Positions 33,387-40,778 of a stretch of DNA of 59,420 nucleotides are shown piece after piece. Source of the stretch: an uncultured Oribacterium sp. (GTDB lineage: Bacteria > Bacillota > Clostridia > Lachnospirales > Lachnospiraceae); contig CAAGKO010000073.1 of the NCBI GenBank assembly GCA_900770445.1, forward strand, positions 1 to 59,420, written 5' to 3'. The number at the start of each line of letters is the position of its first letter. Within the stretch, counting starts at the first letter, position 1. Under the pieces are notes generated by a model. The model did not search any database, had not been told where the DNA came from, and worked only from the letters and a program-made list of their open reading frames with translations. The translations under genes were made by a program, and so were the position numbers.

Positions 33387-35396
33387 TCATACATCAGATG
33401 GATGTTTCTTCACATCGCCTGCCGGCATCTTTTCGGTCGCCGGCTGTCCGGATGCCCCGCCGGAAGCTTCCGGCTCCGTCTGCGTTTCCTTCGCCAATGC
33501 TGTCGGCCGCTGCTTCAGATGGCGTTTATTCACTTTCTTTTTCGGCTGAAAGTCCGGATCCTTCATCGCCTTCAGCACGACGATGGAGCGGGGCTCCACA
33601 GTATAACGGTCCTCGGGGAGCATCGTCTCCTCCGGACAGATGCCGTTCGTTTCCTCCATGGCGGTATCGATCGCGGCAGCCCACTTCATACCGAGCGGCG
33701 GATGCGCCAGCAGGAAGCTGTGCTTCTCCCAGTGCATGTTGTAGAGCACGAGGAAGGTATCATCCCCGGCATAGGCACCGGCGTACATGACACCGAGCTG
33801 CCGGCGGAAGTTCTCACTGTCCGGTCGCCAGGCGTTCTCCCCATGGAAGCTGATATCCGGGATACCGACGGAGCGGTAGTCCATCTGGCGAAGCGGTGTG
33901 CCCTGATGAAACACCGGATGCTGCTTCCGGAACTGAATCGCGTAGCGCGCGAAATCGTAGAGCTCTCGATTCCGCTCGATGAGCCGCCAGTCGAGCCAGT
34001 TCATCGGATTATCCTGGCAGTACGGGTTATTGTTCCCGAGGCGGGACTGACCGAACTCGTCGCCCGCGTGGATCAGCGGGGTGCCCTGGCTCAGCATCAG
34101 CATCAGCCACGCGTTCCGCCACATCTTCTTCCGGAGAAGCTTGATGGACTTCTTCCGGGTCGGGCCCTCCTCCCCACAGTTCCAGCTGTAGTTCTGGTCG
34201 GTACCGTCGCGGTTATCCTCATGATTCTCTTCGTTGTGCTTACGATCATAGGAGAGGACATCCATCAGACTCATGCCCGAGACATTGGCCATATACTGGA
34301 TGCTCGCACGGTTCGATGGGTTCTCGCGCACACGCTGCATGAGCGTCGGCAGCATGCTCTCGTCGCCCTTCAGGATGCGGCGCATGTCGTTCTGGAAACC
34401 GTCGTTGTAATCCGCAAGGTAACGGCCCGGTGCCGCTGCCTGCGCGGCGCCATGGGTCGGCGTCTCCGGAATCTGGCCCTGCCAGCTGTCGGCCCAGATC
34501 TTGAAGCGGCTCAGCCACGGATCGCGGGCGATGACACCGTACGGCGCTGCGCCGATCAGGTGGATGCCGTCGACGTGGTAGTGGATGCGCCAGTAGCGCA
34601 TGACGTTCACGATATGGTCCGGGATGGTTTCGTTTGTAAAGTACAGGTCGACCACGATCTCCATGCCGTGCGCGTGCAGGGTATGCACGAGCTTCCGGAA
34701 CTCATTCCGCGGATTCTTGTGGTCGGAGGTGAAGCTCGATTTCGGCGCGAGCTGCAGGGCGTCCTTCGTGAACCCCCAGTAGTTGATGCGGCCCGTCGGA
34801 CGGAGCTCGACCTCGTATGGGTTATCATGTCCGTAATCCGGAATCATGACCTCGTTAAATTCGTATGGTGGCATCAGCTCGATCGTCGTGACACCGAGCG
34901 CCTCGAGGTACGGAATCTTCTCAAGGATGCCCTGGAAGCTGCCACGGAGCTCGCTGTCGAGACCGGAGCTGTGATGCTCCGTGAAGCCGCGCACATGGAG
35001 ACGGTAGATGATGCTGTCCTCGTACGGCAGATCGAGCGCCCGGTCCTGTCGCCAGGCCTCACTCGACTCCGGAATCGCCGTCGCCTCGCCGATCGGCGTC
35101 TTCAGCGTCCGGGTGCCGTCCTTCAGATTTCCGAAGCTCTTCCGTCCCTCAAATACCGTCCCGTTCGGATCGGTGAAGATGCGGCCATCCGCCTCGTAGC
35201 AGTAGCTGAGCTCCGTGAGCGGGATGGCGGATGTGACCGGCAGCTCCAGATGCCAGACATCCCCGATCCGATCCGCCGGATCGAAGGCGATCTGACGAAC
35301 GCGTCTGTTTTTATGATATAGATTCAGAAACAGCTGCTCTGTACGAACCGCTGCCTCGAAGATGTAATGGTCATTTTCCTTCTTTAAGCCTAGCAT
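33387..35396 (-). CDS. GlgX/isoamylase-like GH13 protein, probably catalytically dead
   Basis: A 669-residue protein with the fold of glycogen-debranching GlgX or isoamylase: FTEHHSSGLDSELRGSFQGI, TTIELMPPYEFNE, YWGFTKDALQLAPKSSF, SYDRKHNEEN, and NYSWNCGEEGPT are all close to that family. The catalytic positions are changed. The nucleophile region DGFRFDLA reads DGIHLIGA (276-283), so Asp is Ile281 and Arg is His279. The acid region AEPWD reads ADSWQ (Glu to Asp303). The third Asp in HDGFTL reads VSGMSL (Ser373). The DVVxNH region reads VDLYFTNE. The C-terminus ends in a Lys/Pro-rich tail. It starts the glycogen block upstream of glgB and may bind glucan or partner enzymes rather than hydrolyse. 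Confidence 0.85.
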   Translation of the reverse strand: MLGLKKENDHYIFEAAVRTEQLFLNLYHKNRRVRQIAFDPADRIGDVWHLELPVTSAIPLTELSYCYEADGRIFTDPNGTVFEGRKSFGNLKDGTRTLKTPIGEATAIPESSEAWRQDRALDLPYEDSIIYRLHVRGFTEHHSSGLDSELRGSFQGILEKIPYLEALGVTTIELMPPYEFNEVMIPDYGHDNPYEVELRPTGRINYWGFTKDALQLAPKSSFTSDHKNPRNEFRKLVHTLHAHGMEIVVDLYFTNETIPDHIVNVMRYWRIHYHVDGIHLIGAAPYGVIARDPWLSRFKIWADSWQGQIPETPTHGAAQAAAPGRYLADYNDGFQNDMRRILKGDESMLPTLMQRVRENPSNRASIQYMANVSGMSLMDVLSYDRKHNEENHEDNRDGTDQNYSWNCGEEGPTRKKSIKLLRKKMWRNAWLMLMLSQGTPLIHAGDEFGQSRLGNNNPYCQDNPMNWLDWRLIERNRELYDFARYAIQFRKQHPVFHQGTPLRQMDYRSVGIPDISFHGENAWRPDSENFRRQLGVMYAGAYAGDDTFLVLYNMHWEKHSFLLAHPPLGMKWAAAIDTAMEETNGICPEETMLPEDRYTVEPRSIVVLKAMKDPDFQPKKKVNKRHLKQRPTALAKETQTEPEASGGASGQPATEKMPAGDVKKHPSDV

Positions 35397-35473
35397 GATG
35401 TCCCTTCTTCGTTGTCTTTCTCTATGCTGGTGTCACCAAGCATTTTCCCCTACATGGCATGTGCTGCTGCGCT

Positions 35474-35493
35474 GTATCCGAACCTTCGGATAC
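35474..35493. repeat. Perfect palindrome between xth and the GlgX-like gene
   Basis: GTATCCGAA-CC-TTCGGATAC, 9-bp arms with a 2-nt loop. No T-run follows, so its role is unclear: mRNA hairpin or operator. Confidence 0.5.
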
Positions 35494-35530
35494 ACTGATG
35501 ATAGCATTCATGAGAAGCCGGGGCTTCATT

Positions 35531-36289
35531 TCAGATCTCGATGTCCAGTTCGATCGGACAGTGGTCGGAGCCGAAGATCTCCTGGTGGATCGACGCGCCT
35601 TTGACCCGGTCGCGGAGCTGCTCGGAGACGATGAAATAGTCGATACGCCAGCCCACGTTCCGATCACGTGCCTTCATACGGTAGGACCACCAGCTGTACT
35701 CATCCGTCGCGTCCGGATACAGCAGACGGAAGGTATCGATGAAGCCTGAATCGAGCAGCCGCGACATCTTCGCACGCTCCTCATCCGAGAAACCGGCGTT
35801 CTTATGATTCGTCGCCGGGTTCTTCAGGTCGATCTCCTCGTGGGCGACGTTCAGATCGCCGCAGTAGATCACCGGCTTTTTCTTATTCAGTTCCCCGATG
35901 TACTGCCGCCACGCATCCTCCCACGCCATACGGTACGGAAGACGCTTCAGCTCATTTTGGGAGTTCGGCACATAGACGGTCAGGACGTAGTAGTCCGGAA
36001 ATTCCGCGGTGATCACACGCCCCTCATGATCATGCTCCTCGATCCCCATGCCATAGGTCACGGACAGCGGTTCCTCCTTCGTAAAAAGCGCCGTGCCGGA
36101 ATAGCCCTTCTTCTCCGCATAGTTCCAGTACATGTGGTAGCCCGGAAGGTCCAGCTCCAGCTGCCCCTCCTGCAGCTTCGTCTCCTGCAGACAGAAGATA
36201 TCCGCATCCAGGCTCTCGAACACCTCCATGAAGTTCTTCCCCATAACCGCCCGAAGCCCGTTCACATTCCACGAAATCATTTTCTTCAT
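35531..36289 (-). CDS. xth: Exodeoxyribonuclease III
   Basis: A 252-residue Mg-dependent AP endonuclease and 3'-exonuclease for base-excision repair. It starts MKKMISWNVNGLRAVMGKNF, with the N in WNVNGLRA and the Glu in CLQETKLQEGQ as metal ligands. VYVPNSQ, GDLNVAHEEIDLKNP, WWSYRMKARDRNVGWRIDYF and the final GSDHCPIELDIEI with the catalytic Asp-His pair complete the set. The length is standard. It lies upstream of the glycogen block on the same strand. Confidence 0.97.
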   Translation of the reverse strand: MKKMISWNVNGLRAVMGKNFMEVFESLDADIFCLQETKLQEGQLELDLPGYHMYWNYAEKKGYSGTALFTKEEPLSVTYGMGIEEHDHEGRVITAEFPDYYVLTVYVPNSQNELKRLPYRMAWEDAWRQYIGELNKKKPVIYCGDLNVAHEEIDLKNPATNHKNAGFSDEERAKMSRLLDSGFIDTFRLLYPDATDEYSWWSYRMKARDRNVGWRIDYFIVSEQLRDRVKGASIHQEIFGSDHCPIELDIEI

Positions 36290-36392
36290 ATAGTAAATTC
36301 CTCTGTTTATCTCTCTAATTCTGAACAGCTCTATTTTAGCATGATTTAGTGGTATTTTCTTTTATAATTCGGTGATAAAAAGAAATAAAACA

Positions 36393-36462
36393 AGAGGCCC
36401 CAGTGGACCGGCATCAGAAGCTTGGAGTACTGTGCTTCTGATGCCGGTCCACTGGGGCCTCT
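36393..36462. repeat. Structured intergenic repeat, copy F (subfamily 2)
   Basis: Perfect hairpin with 29-bp arms starting AGAGGCCCCAGTGGACCGGC and a 12-nt loop TTGGAGTACTGT. The GTACTGTGCTTCTG stretch is shared with copy E, while the arm sequence differs, with compensating changes on both sides. It ends 8 nt from the DUF3881 stop codon. No T-run. Confidence 0.9.
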
Positions 36463-36470
36463 GTCAAATT

Positions 36471-37358
36471 CTATTCGGTCTCCTCGACGATCTCGAGCGA
36501 ACCCTGCATCCAGATCTTTCCCTTGAAGCGTCGGCCGACGGCCGGCACACCGGTGAGGTCGGATTCATTGATGGCGACATGGAAAACACACTCGTTGCAG
36601 CTGATCTTCATGTCCACCACATTTTCGTGGGTGTAGACATTTTCCTTCACCCGGAGCGAAACGATCTCGCCGAGAATCTGGTACATATCGCACTCGACAC
36701 CGGTCGGCATGAAGGTGGTCTCCACGAGACTGTAGAGATCCTCCGTCTGGTAGCGCTGCTGCACCTCGTGCATGAGGTTGAGATCGGTCTCTGTCAGTGT
36801 ATCGATCGCCTCCGGGTCGCCCTGGCGGGCCGCCTCGAAGAGTCGCTTCCGCTCGTTCTGACGATGCTTCACGATCTCCGGATCCTCCGGACGCTTCTCG
36901 ACCGGAAGCAAGATCTTTCCACTCTCTGCGAGACCGGTCAGAAAAGCCTGTCGCGCGCGCAGCGGCATCTGCATACGGCGAAGCTCGGTGAGCTGCACCG
37001 AATTCGTGATGTAAAAGATGAGCGGGATGCCCGAACGAAAGTCCTCGAGCACACCGGCATAGGTCTCCTTCTCAAGATGACGCTCGACCGCGCCCTCCTC
37101 CGTCAGTGTCCCATCGTAGGAGCGCATATACGGAAAGTAGTATTCCCGGTGAAACACGCCATCCGGCGTGCGCTGACCGACCAGCGTGATGCCCATCGAC
37201 GGTGCCACCGGGAGCTGATACTCCTCGGTCACGACACCGTCTCCGGCGTTGATCGTCTGTACCCGGTACTTTTCGTTCTCGGCCCGCGCGAGCAGGGGCT
37301 CGAGCTGCAGCTCTGTATTCAGTTTTGAAAATCCGACGGATCTCAAAAATTTATGCAT
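36471..37358 (-). CDS. DUF3881 family protein
   Basis: A 295-residue protein starting MHKFLRSVGFSKLNTELQLE, with REYYFPYMRSYDGTLTEEG, HLEKETYAGVLEDFRSGIPLIFYI and CNECVFHVAINESDLTGVPAVGRRFKG. I recognise this as DUF3881, a soluble protein family largely confined to Lachnospiraceae and relatives. Its function is unknown. The middle third is Arg/Glu-rich and probably a coiled coil (RPEDPEIVKHRQNERKRLFEA). It is monocistronic, with an AGAGGG ribosome site, and is followed by copy F of the structured repeat. Confidence 0.85.
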   Translation of the reverse strand: MHKFLRSVGFSKLNTELQLEPLLARAENEKYRVQTINAGDGVVTEEYQLPVAPSMGITLVGQRTPDGVFHREYYFPYMRSYDGTLTEEGAVERHLEKETYAGVLEDFRSGIPLIFYITNSVQLTELRRMQMPLRARQAFLTGLAESGKILLPVEKRPEDPEIVKHRQNERKRLFEAARQGDPEAIDTLTETDLNLMHEVQQRYQTEDLYSLVETTFMPTGVECDMYQILGEIVSLRVKENVYTHENVVDMKISCNECVFHVAINESDLTGVPAVGRRFKGKIWMQGSLEIVEETE

Positions 37359-37375
37359 GGATGTATCTACCCTCT

Positions 37376-37471
37376 TTATAAAAATGATGCGATCGTTTTC
37401 ATCATTTTCTCAGCATCGATCGGTTTCGTCAAGTACCCATTCATACCCGCTTCGGTCGCCAGCGCCCACGC
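37376..37471 (-). pseudogene. Remnant of a response-regulator receiver domain
   Basis: A 31-codon frame bounded by an in-frame stop upstream encodes ATEAGMNGYLTKPIDAEKMM and ends KTIASFL. This matches the last helix and strand of a receiver (REC) domain: the AGMNGYLTKPID segment contains the conserved Lys-Pro. Nothing of the phosphorylation half of the domain remains. It lies between the gdhA terminator and DUF3881, so it is a fossil of a deleted sensor or regulator gene. Confidence 0.75.
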
Positions 37472-37497
37472 TCAGCGTAAACAGCAGAGCAAAAGGA

Positions 37498-37529
37498 AAC
37501 GACGTCATAGGTTTCTCTATGACGTCGTT
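37498..37529 (-). terminator. Terminator of gdhA
   Basis: AACGACGTCATAG, 6-nt loop, CTATGACGTCGTT: perfect 13-bp arms, followed on the minus strand by TCCTTTTG. It starts 24 nt after the stop codon. Confidence 0.85.
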
Positions 37530-37553
37530 ATATATTCTGCAATTTTATATCTC

Positions 37554-38888
37554 TTATACGAGACCCTGTCCAAGCATAGCAGTTGCAACCTTCTCGAAGC
37601 CGGCGATGTTGGCACCAACGACGAAGTTGTTCTCACAACCATACTTCTTTGCGGTCTCAGAAACATTCTTATAGATGTTCACCATGATGCCGTGAAGCTT
37701 GCTGTCGACCTCCTCGAAGCTCCAGCTCAGTCTCTCGGAGTTCTGAGACATCTCGAGTGCAGAAACCGCTACGCCGCCAGCATTGGCTGCCTTAGCCGGC
37801 ATATAGAGAATCTTCGCTGCGAGGTAAGCATCGATCGCTGCCTCGTCGGAAGGCATGTTGGCACCCTCACATACACACCAGCAGCCGTTGTCGATGAGCT
37901 TCTTCGCATCCTCACCGTTGATCTCGTTCTGCGTTGCGCACGGAAGTGCGATGTCACACTTTACGCCCCATGGACGCTCACCCTCGTGGTACTCGGAACC
38001 CGGAACGCGGTTTGCATACTCCTTGATTCTCGCTCTCTCGACCTGCTTGATCTGGCAGAGAACCTCGAAGTTGATGCCGTTCGGATCATAGATATAGCCG
38101 TTGGAATCAGAGCAGGTAACGACCTTCGCACCGAGCTCCTCGGCCTTCTGGATCGCATACTGTGCGACATTACCGGAACCGGAAACGACGATGGTCTTTC
38201 CCTTCAGCTCCTTGCCGGCACCCTTGACCACCTCATCGGTGATGTAAACGAGACCGTAGCCGGTTGCCTCCGGACGAGCGAGGGAGCCACCGAAGGTGAG
38301 CCCCTTACCGGTCAGTACGCCCTCATAGAGGCCGGTAATTCTCTTATACTGGCCATAGAGGTAGCCTACCTCACGTCCGCCGACACCGATATCACCGGCC
38401 GGAACGTCGGTATCCTTACCGATGTACTTATAGAGCTCGGTCATGAAGCTCTGGCAGAAACGCATCACCTCTGCGTCGGACTTGCCGTGCGGGTCGAAGT
38501 CTGCGCCGCCCTTGCCGCCGCCGATCGGAAGGCTGGTCAGGGAGTTCTTCAGAGTCTGCTCCATACCGAGGAACTTAAGAATCGACTGGTTTACGGACGG
38601 ATGGAAACGGAGACCGCCCTTGTACGGTCCGATGGCCGAATTGAACTGTACTCTGTATCCGAGATTTACGTGGTTTACACCCTGATCATCGGTCCATGGT
38701 ACTCTGAACGTAATGATTCTCTCCGGCTCGACAAATCTCTCCAGAAGAGCATTCTTACGATATACATCCTCGTTCTTCGAAACGATCGGGTCCAGAGACT
38801 CGAGAATTCTCTTTGCAGCCTCGAGAAACTCCGGCTCGTGCGGATGCTTCGCCTTTAATCCTTCGTAAACTTCATCAACATAAGACAT
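37554..38888 (-). CDS. gdhA: NADP-specific glutamate dehydrogenase
   Basis: A 444-residue hexameric dehydrogenase that makes glutamate from 2-oxoglutarate, ammonium and NADPH. The substrate and catalytic segments are GPYKGGLRFHPSVN, the catalytic Lys in PIGGGKGGADFDPHGKSD (K126), PAGDIGVGGREVGYL and the nucleotide-binding GSGNVAQYAI. The length and the GKSDAE signature fit the NADP-linked, biosynthetic type. Start MSYVDEVYEGLKAKHP follows AGGAGG. It is monocistronic with a predicted promoter upstream (39014-39042) and a perfect terminator. Confidence 0.97.
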   Translation of the reverse strand: MSYVDEVYEGLKAKHPHEPEFLEAAKRILESLDPIVSKNEDVYRKNALLERFVEPERIITFRVPWTDDQGVNHVNLGYRVQFNSAIGPYKGGLRFHPSVNQSILKFLGMEQTLKNSLTSLPIGGGKGGADFDPHGKSDAEVMRFCQSFMTELYKYIGKDTDVPAGDIGVGGREVGYLYGQYKRITGLYEGVLTGKGLTFGGSLARPEATGYGLVYITDEVVKGAGKELKGKTIVVSGSGNVAQYAIQKAEELGAKVVTCSDSNGYIYDPNGINFEVLCQIKQVERARIKEYANRVPGSEYHEGERPWGVKCDIALPCATQNEINGEDAKKLIDNGCWCVCEGANMPSDEAAIDAYLAAKILYMPAKAANAGGVAVSALEMSQNSERLSWSFEEVDSKLHGIMVNIYKNVSETAKKYGCENNFVVGANIAGFEKVATAMLGQGLV

Positions 38889-39013
38889 AAATTTTCCTCC
38901 TTCAGGAACAGCTTATTTGGTTTAGTTTAAAAAATCCGGATACCAAGACATAGTGCGCCCGTTCTTTCCCGAAGGCGCCCCCATTGGCTCCGAATCCATG
39001 TTTTATCGGGGTA

Positions 39014-39042
39014 ACTATAACATGGTATAATCTTTACGTAAA
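39014..39042 (-). promoter_or_regulatory. Likely gdhA promoter
   Basis: Minus strand: TTTACG (39042-39037), 17-bp spacer, TATAGT (39019-39014). This leaves a leader of about 120 nt. Confidence 0.5.
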
Positions 39043-39081
39043 TAAAAAATTTCTGATATAAATAAATATTATGGGCGTATT

Positions 39082-39111
39082 AGAGTTCAAGCGGGAAGAC
39101 CTGAACTCTAC
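39082..39111. terminator. Hairpin after the oligogalacturonate-lyase-like gene
   Basis: TAGAGTTCA, 12-nt loop, TGAACTCTA: perfect 9-bp arms located 46 nt past the stop codon at 39157. There is no clear T-run on either strand, so termination is uncertain. Confidence 0.45.
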
Positions 39112-39156
39112 CTATGAACATACCGCAAGTCCATGGATGACCGGGGGATCTATAAT

Positions 39157-40479
39157 TCAGAAGTGCTGTACTTCCTGCGGGGTACGTGCAGATACGGCAT
39201 AGACATTGACCGTATGAGCCATGCGGCTGTTGAAGAAGACGCGGTCGCCGGCGTGGGCGTAGATCGGATGCGGGTGTGCGTCCTGACCGAGCCAGTCGGA
39301 GTCATGCTTACAGAGTGGAACCCAGTGAAGGATGCCCTCATCCCAGTCCGGCTCGACCTTCGTGATGTAGGCGCCATCCTTTCGATGCGGATCCGGGCCG
39401 TTGTCGGTCGAGTTCTCGCGCTCGATGATTTTTTCACCCGGCATGCGATAGTAGCCGTCGCAGGTCAGATTGCCGCGGTGGTCCATCAGGAAGTGGCCGT
39501 AAGCATTGTACTCATCCGGCAGGGCGATTTCCCAGAATGTGCGGGCCGGCAGGCCGTCTGCATCCGTCTTCGAAAAGTCGATATCACAGCGACCGACCAT
39601 CGCCGGACCGTTTTCGTAGCCGCCATGGTAGATGATACTTCGTCCATCGTCTGTCCACATCTCATGGCAGACCCAGTCGTTTCGACTGCGCACATACCCT
39701 CGCGGATTTCCCTTCGTATCATCGCCCTCTGTCCGGACATGGTAGAAGATATCCTGATGGTGGTCATAGATGTTTACGCGACGGATGCCACAATCAAAGG
39801 CCGACCACTCATGGTTATACATGATGATGTCTGAATCGAGCGGGTGAAACTGCACGTGCGTGATCCAGCAGAGCGGAATCGTTTTCTCATAGAGAAGTGC
39901 TCCACTCTCGGTATCGTAAACACAGAGATACGAATTTAGGTTTTCATCCTGCGCACGCTGGTCAATGTTGTACTTCGGACGTTTATCGAGGCCGTACCCC
40001 TCGGTATCCGGATCAAAATCGAGGATACGCCCATCTGTCATCGGCACACACAGCTTCGTACCATCGAGACTCACATGAGTAAAGGCAGTCATACGGCCAT
40101 CCGGTATCCGATTCAGCACCCGTATATTTCCCTCACGGTCGGAACTGCAGATTTTATCATCCTGGATATAGTAAATCCGCTCACGGATATAATCGAGACA
40201 TACGCTGGCCTTTCCGAGTCCTTCATTCTGCGTTCCATCGAAGTAGACATAGCTTTTCAGAATACCCTTCTGATTATCGGTCAGCTGACGATCTGTACCG
40301 TGAAACATATCATGCATCCAGACATTCGGGTGCCCGTCCCGGTCAGAAATCAGATAAATGCGCTCGTCATCCTGACTAAGTGACGAGCAGGTAAAGTAGA
40401 GGAGCTGGGTGTTGAAACGGTCTCTACCCAATACGTCACTCACTAAAATTCTACCATTTAAAGGTTTTGATTGATTCAT
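39157..40479 (-). CDS. Oligogalacturonate lyase-like beta-propeller protein (PL22-like)
   Basis: A 440-residue protein, start MNQSKPLNGRILVSDVLGRD after AGAAGGA; a longer frame has no ribosome site. It shows the repeating blades of a seven-bladed propeller (ERIYLISDRDGHPNVW, ERIYYIQDDKICSSDREG). The segments ITHVQFHPLDSDIIMYNHEW, HEMWTDDGRSIIYHGG and AHPHPIYAHAGDRVFFNSRM resemble oligogalacturonate lyases, where the His residues hold Mn2+ and the enzyme splits unsaturated pectin disaccharides. No signal peptide is present, so it is intracellular. No other pectin gene lies in the window, so the substrate is uncertain. The TolB-like propeller fold is secure; the lyase activity is less so. Confidence 0.75.
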   Translation of the reverse strand: MNQSKPLNGRILVSDVLGRDRFNTQLLYFTCSSLSQDDERIYLISDRDGHPNVWMHDMFHGTDRQLTDNQKGILKSYVYFDGTQNEGLGKASVCLDYIRERIYYIQDDKICSSDREGNIRVLNRIPDGRMTAFTHVSLDGTKLCVPMTDGRILDFDPDTEGYGLDKRPKYNIDQRAQDENLNSYLCVYDTESGALLYEKTIPLCWITHVQFHPLDSDIIMYNHEWSAFDCGIRRVNIYDHHQDIFYHVRTEGDDTKGNPRGYVRSRNDWVCHEMWTDDGRSIIYHGGYENGPAMVGRCDIDFSKTDADGLPARTFWEIALPDEYNAYGHFLMDHRGNLTCDGYYRMPGEKIIERENSTDNGPDPHRKDGAYITKVEPDWDEGILHWVPLCKHDSDWLGQDAHPHPIYAHAGDRVFFNSRMAHTVNVYAVSARTPQEVQHF

Positions 40480-40492
40480 AATGCGTCCTTCT

Positions 40493-40642
40493 TCATACAG
40501 AAATGCGCTTCTGGTACTGATCCACTTCATGTATCGTTACAGGCTCATTTCTTCTCGCCTTCTGAAAGATTGCTTCCATTTCCGCTTCAGTATAATCCGC
40601 CCAGGTGAAATAAGGAATACCATCATCCTGAATCAAAAACCA
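40493..40642 (-). pseudogene. Short open remnant upstream of the PL22-like gene
   Basis: On the minus strand, 49 codons with an in-frame stop directly upstream encode WFLIQDDGIPYFTWADYTEA and continue EMEAIFQKARRNEPVTIHEV. The composition looks like real protein and has no start codon with a ribosome site near its beginning. It ends 14 nt before the next ATG, as in an operon. I read it as the C-terminal end of a decayed gene, but cannot name the family. A chance frame remains possible. Confidence 0.4.
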
Positions 40643-40778
40643 CTATCTTCAATTTCATAAAATCTTCATCATTTTCCACTATGCTTTTCAAGTCCCTTTC
40701 AGCTTGCCTTGCTATCGTACTGTTATCCGAAGACATCGGATACAAACAGAAAAGAAGACGCAGAAAGGGGTTTTACTT

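Noticed and set aside
31960..35321. Large plus-strand open frames opposite glgB and the GlgX-like gene
   Set aside because: Shadows of GC-rich genes; no recognisable protein features.
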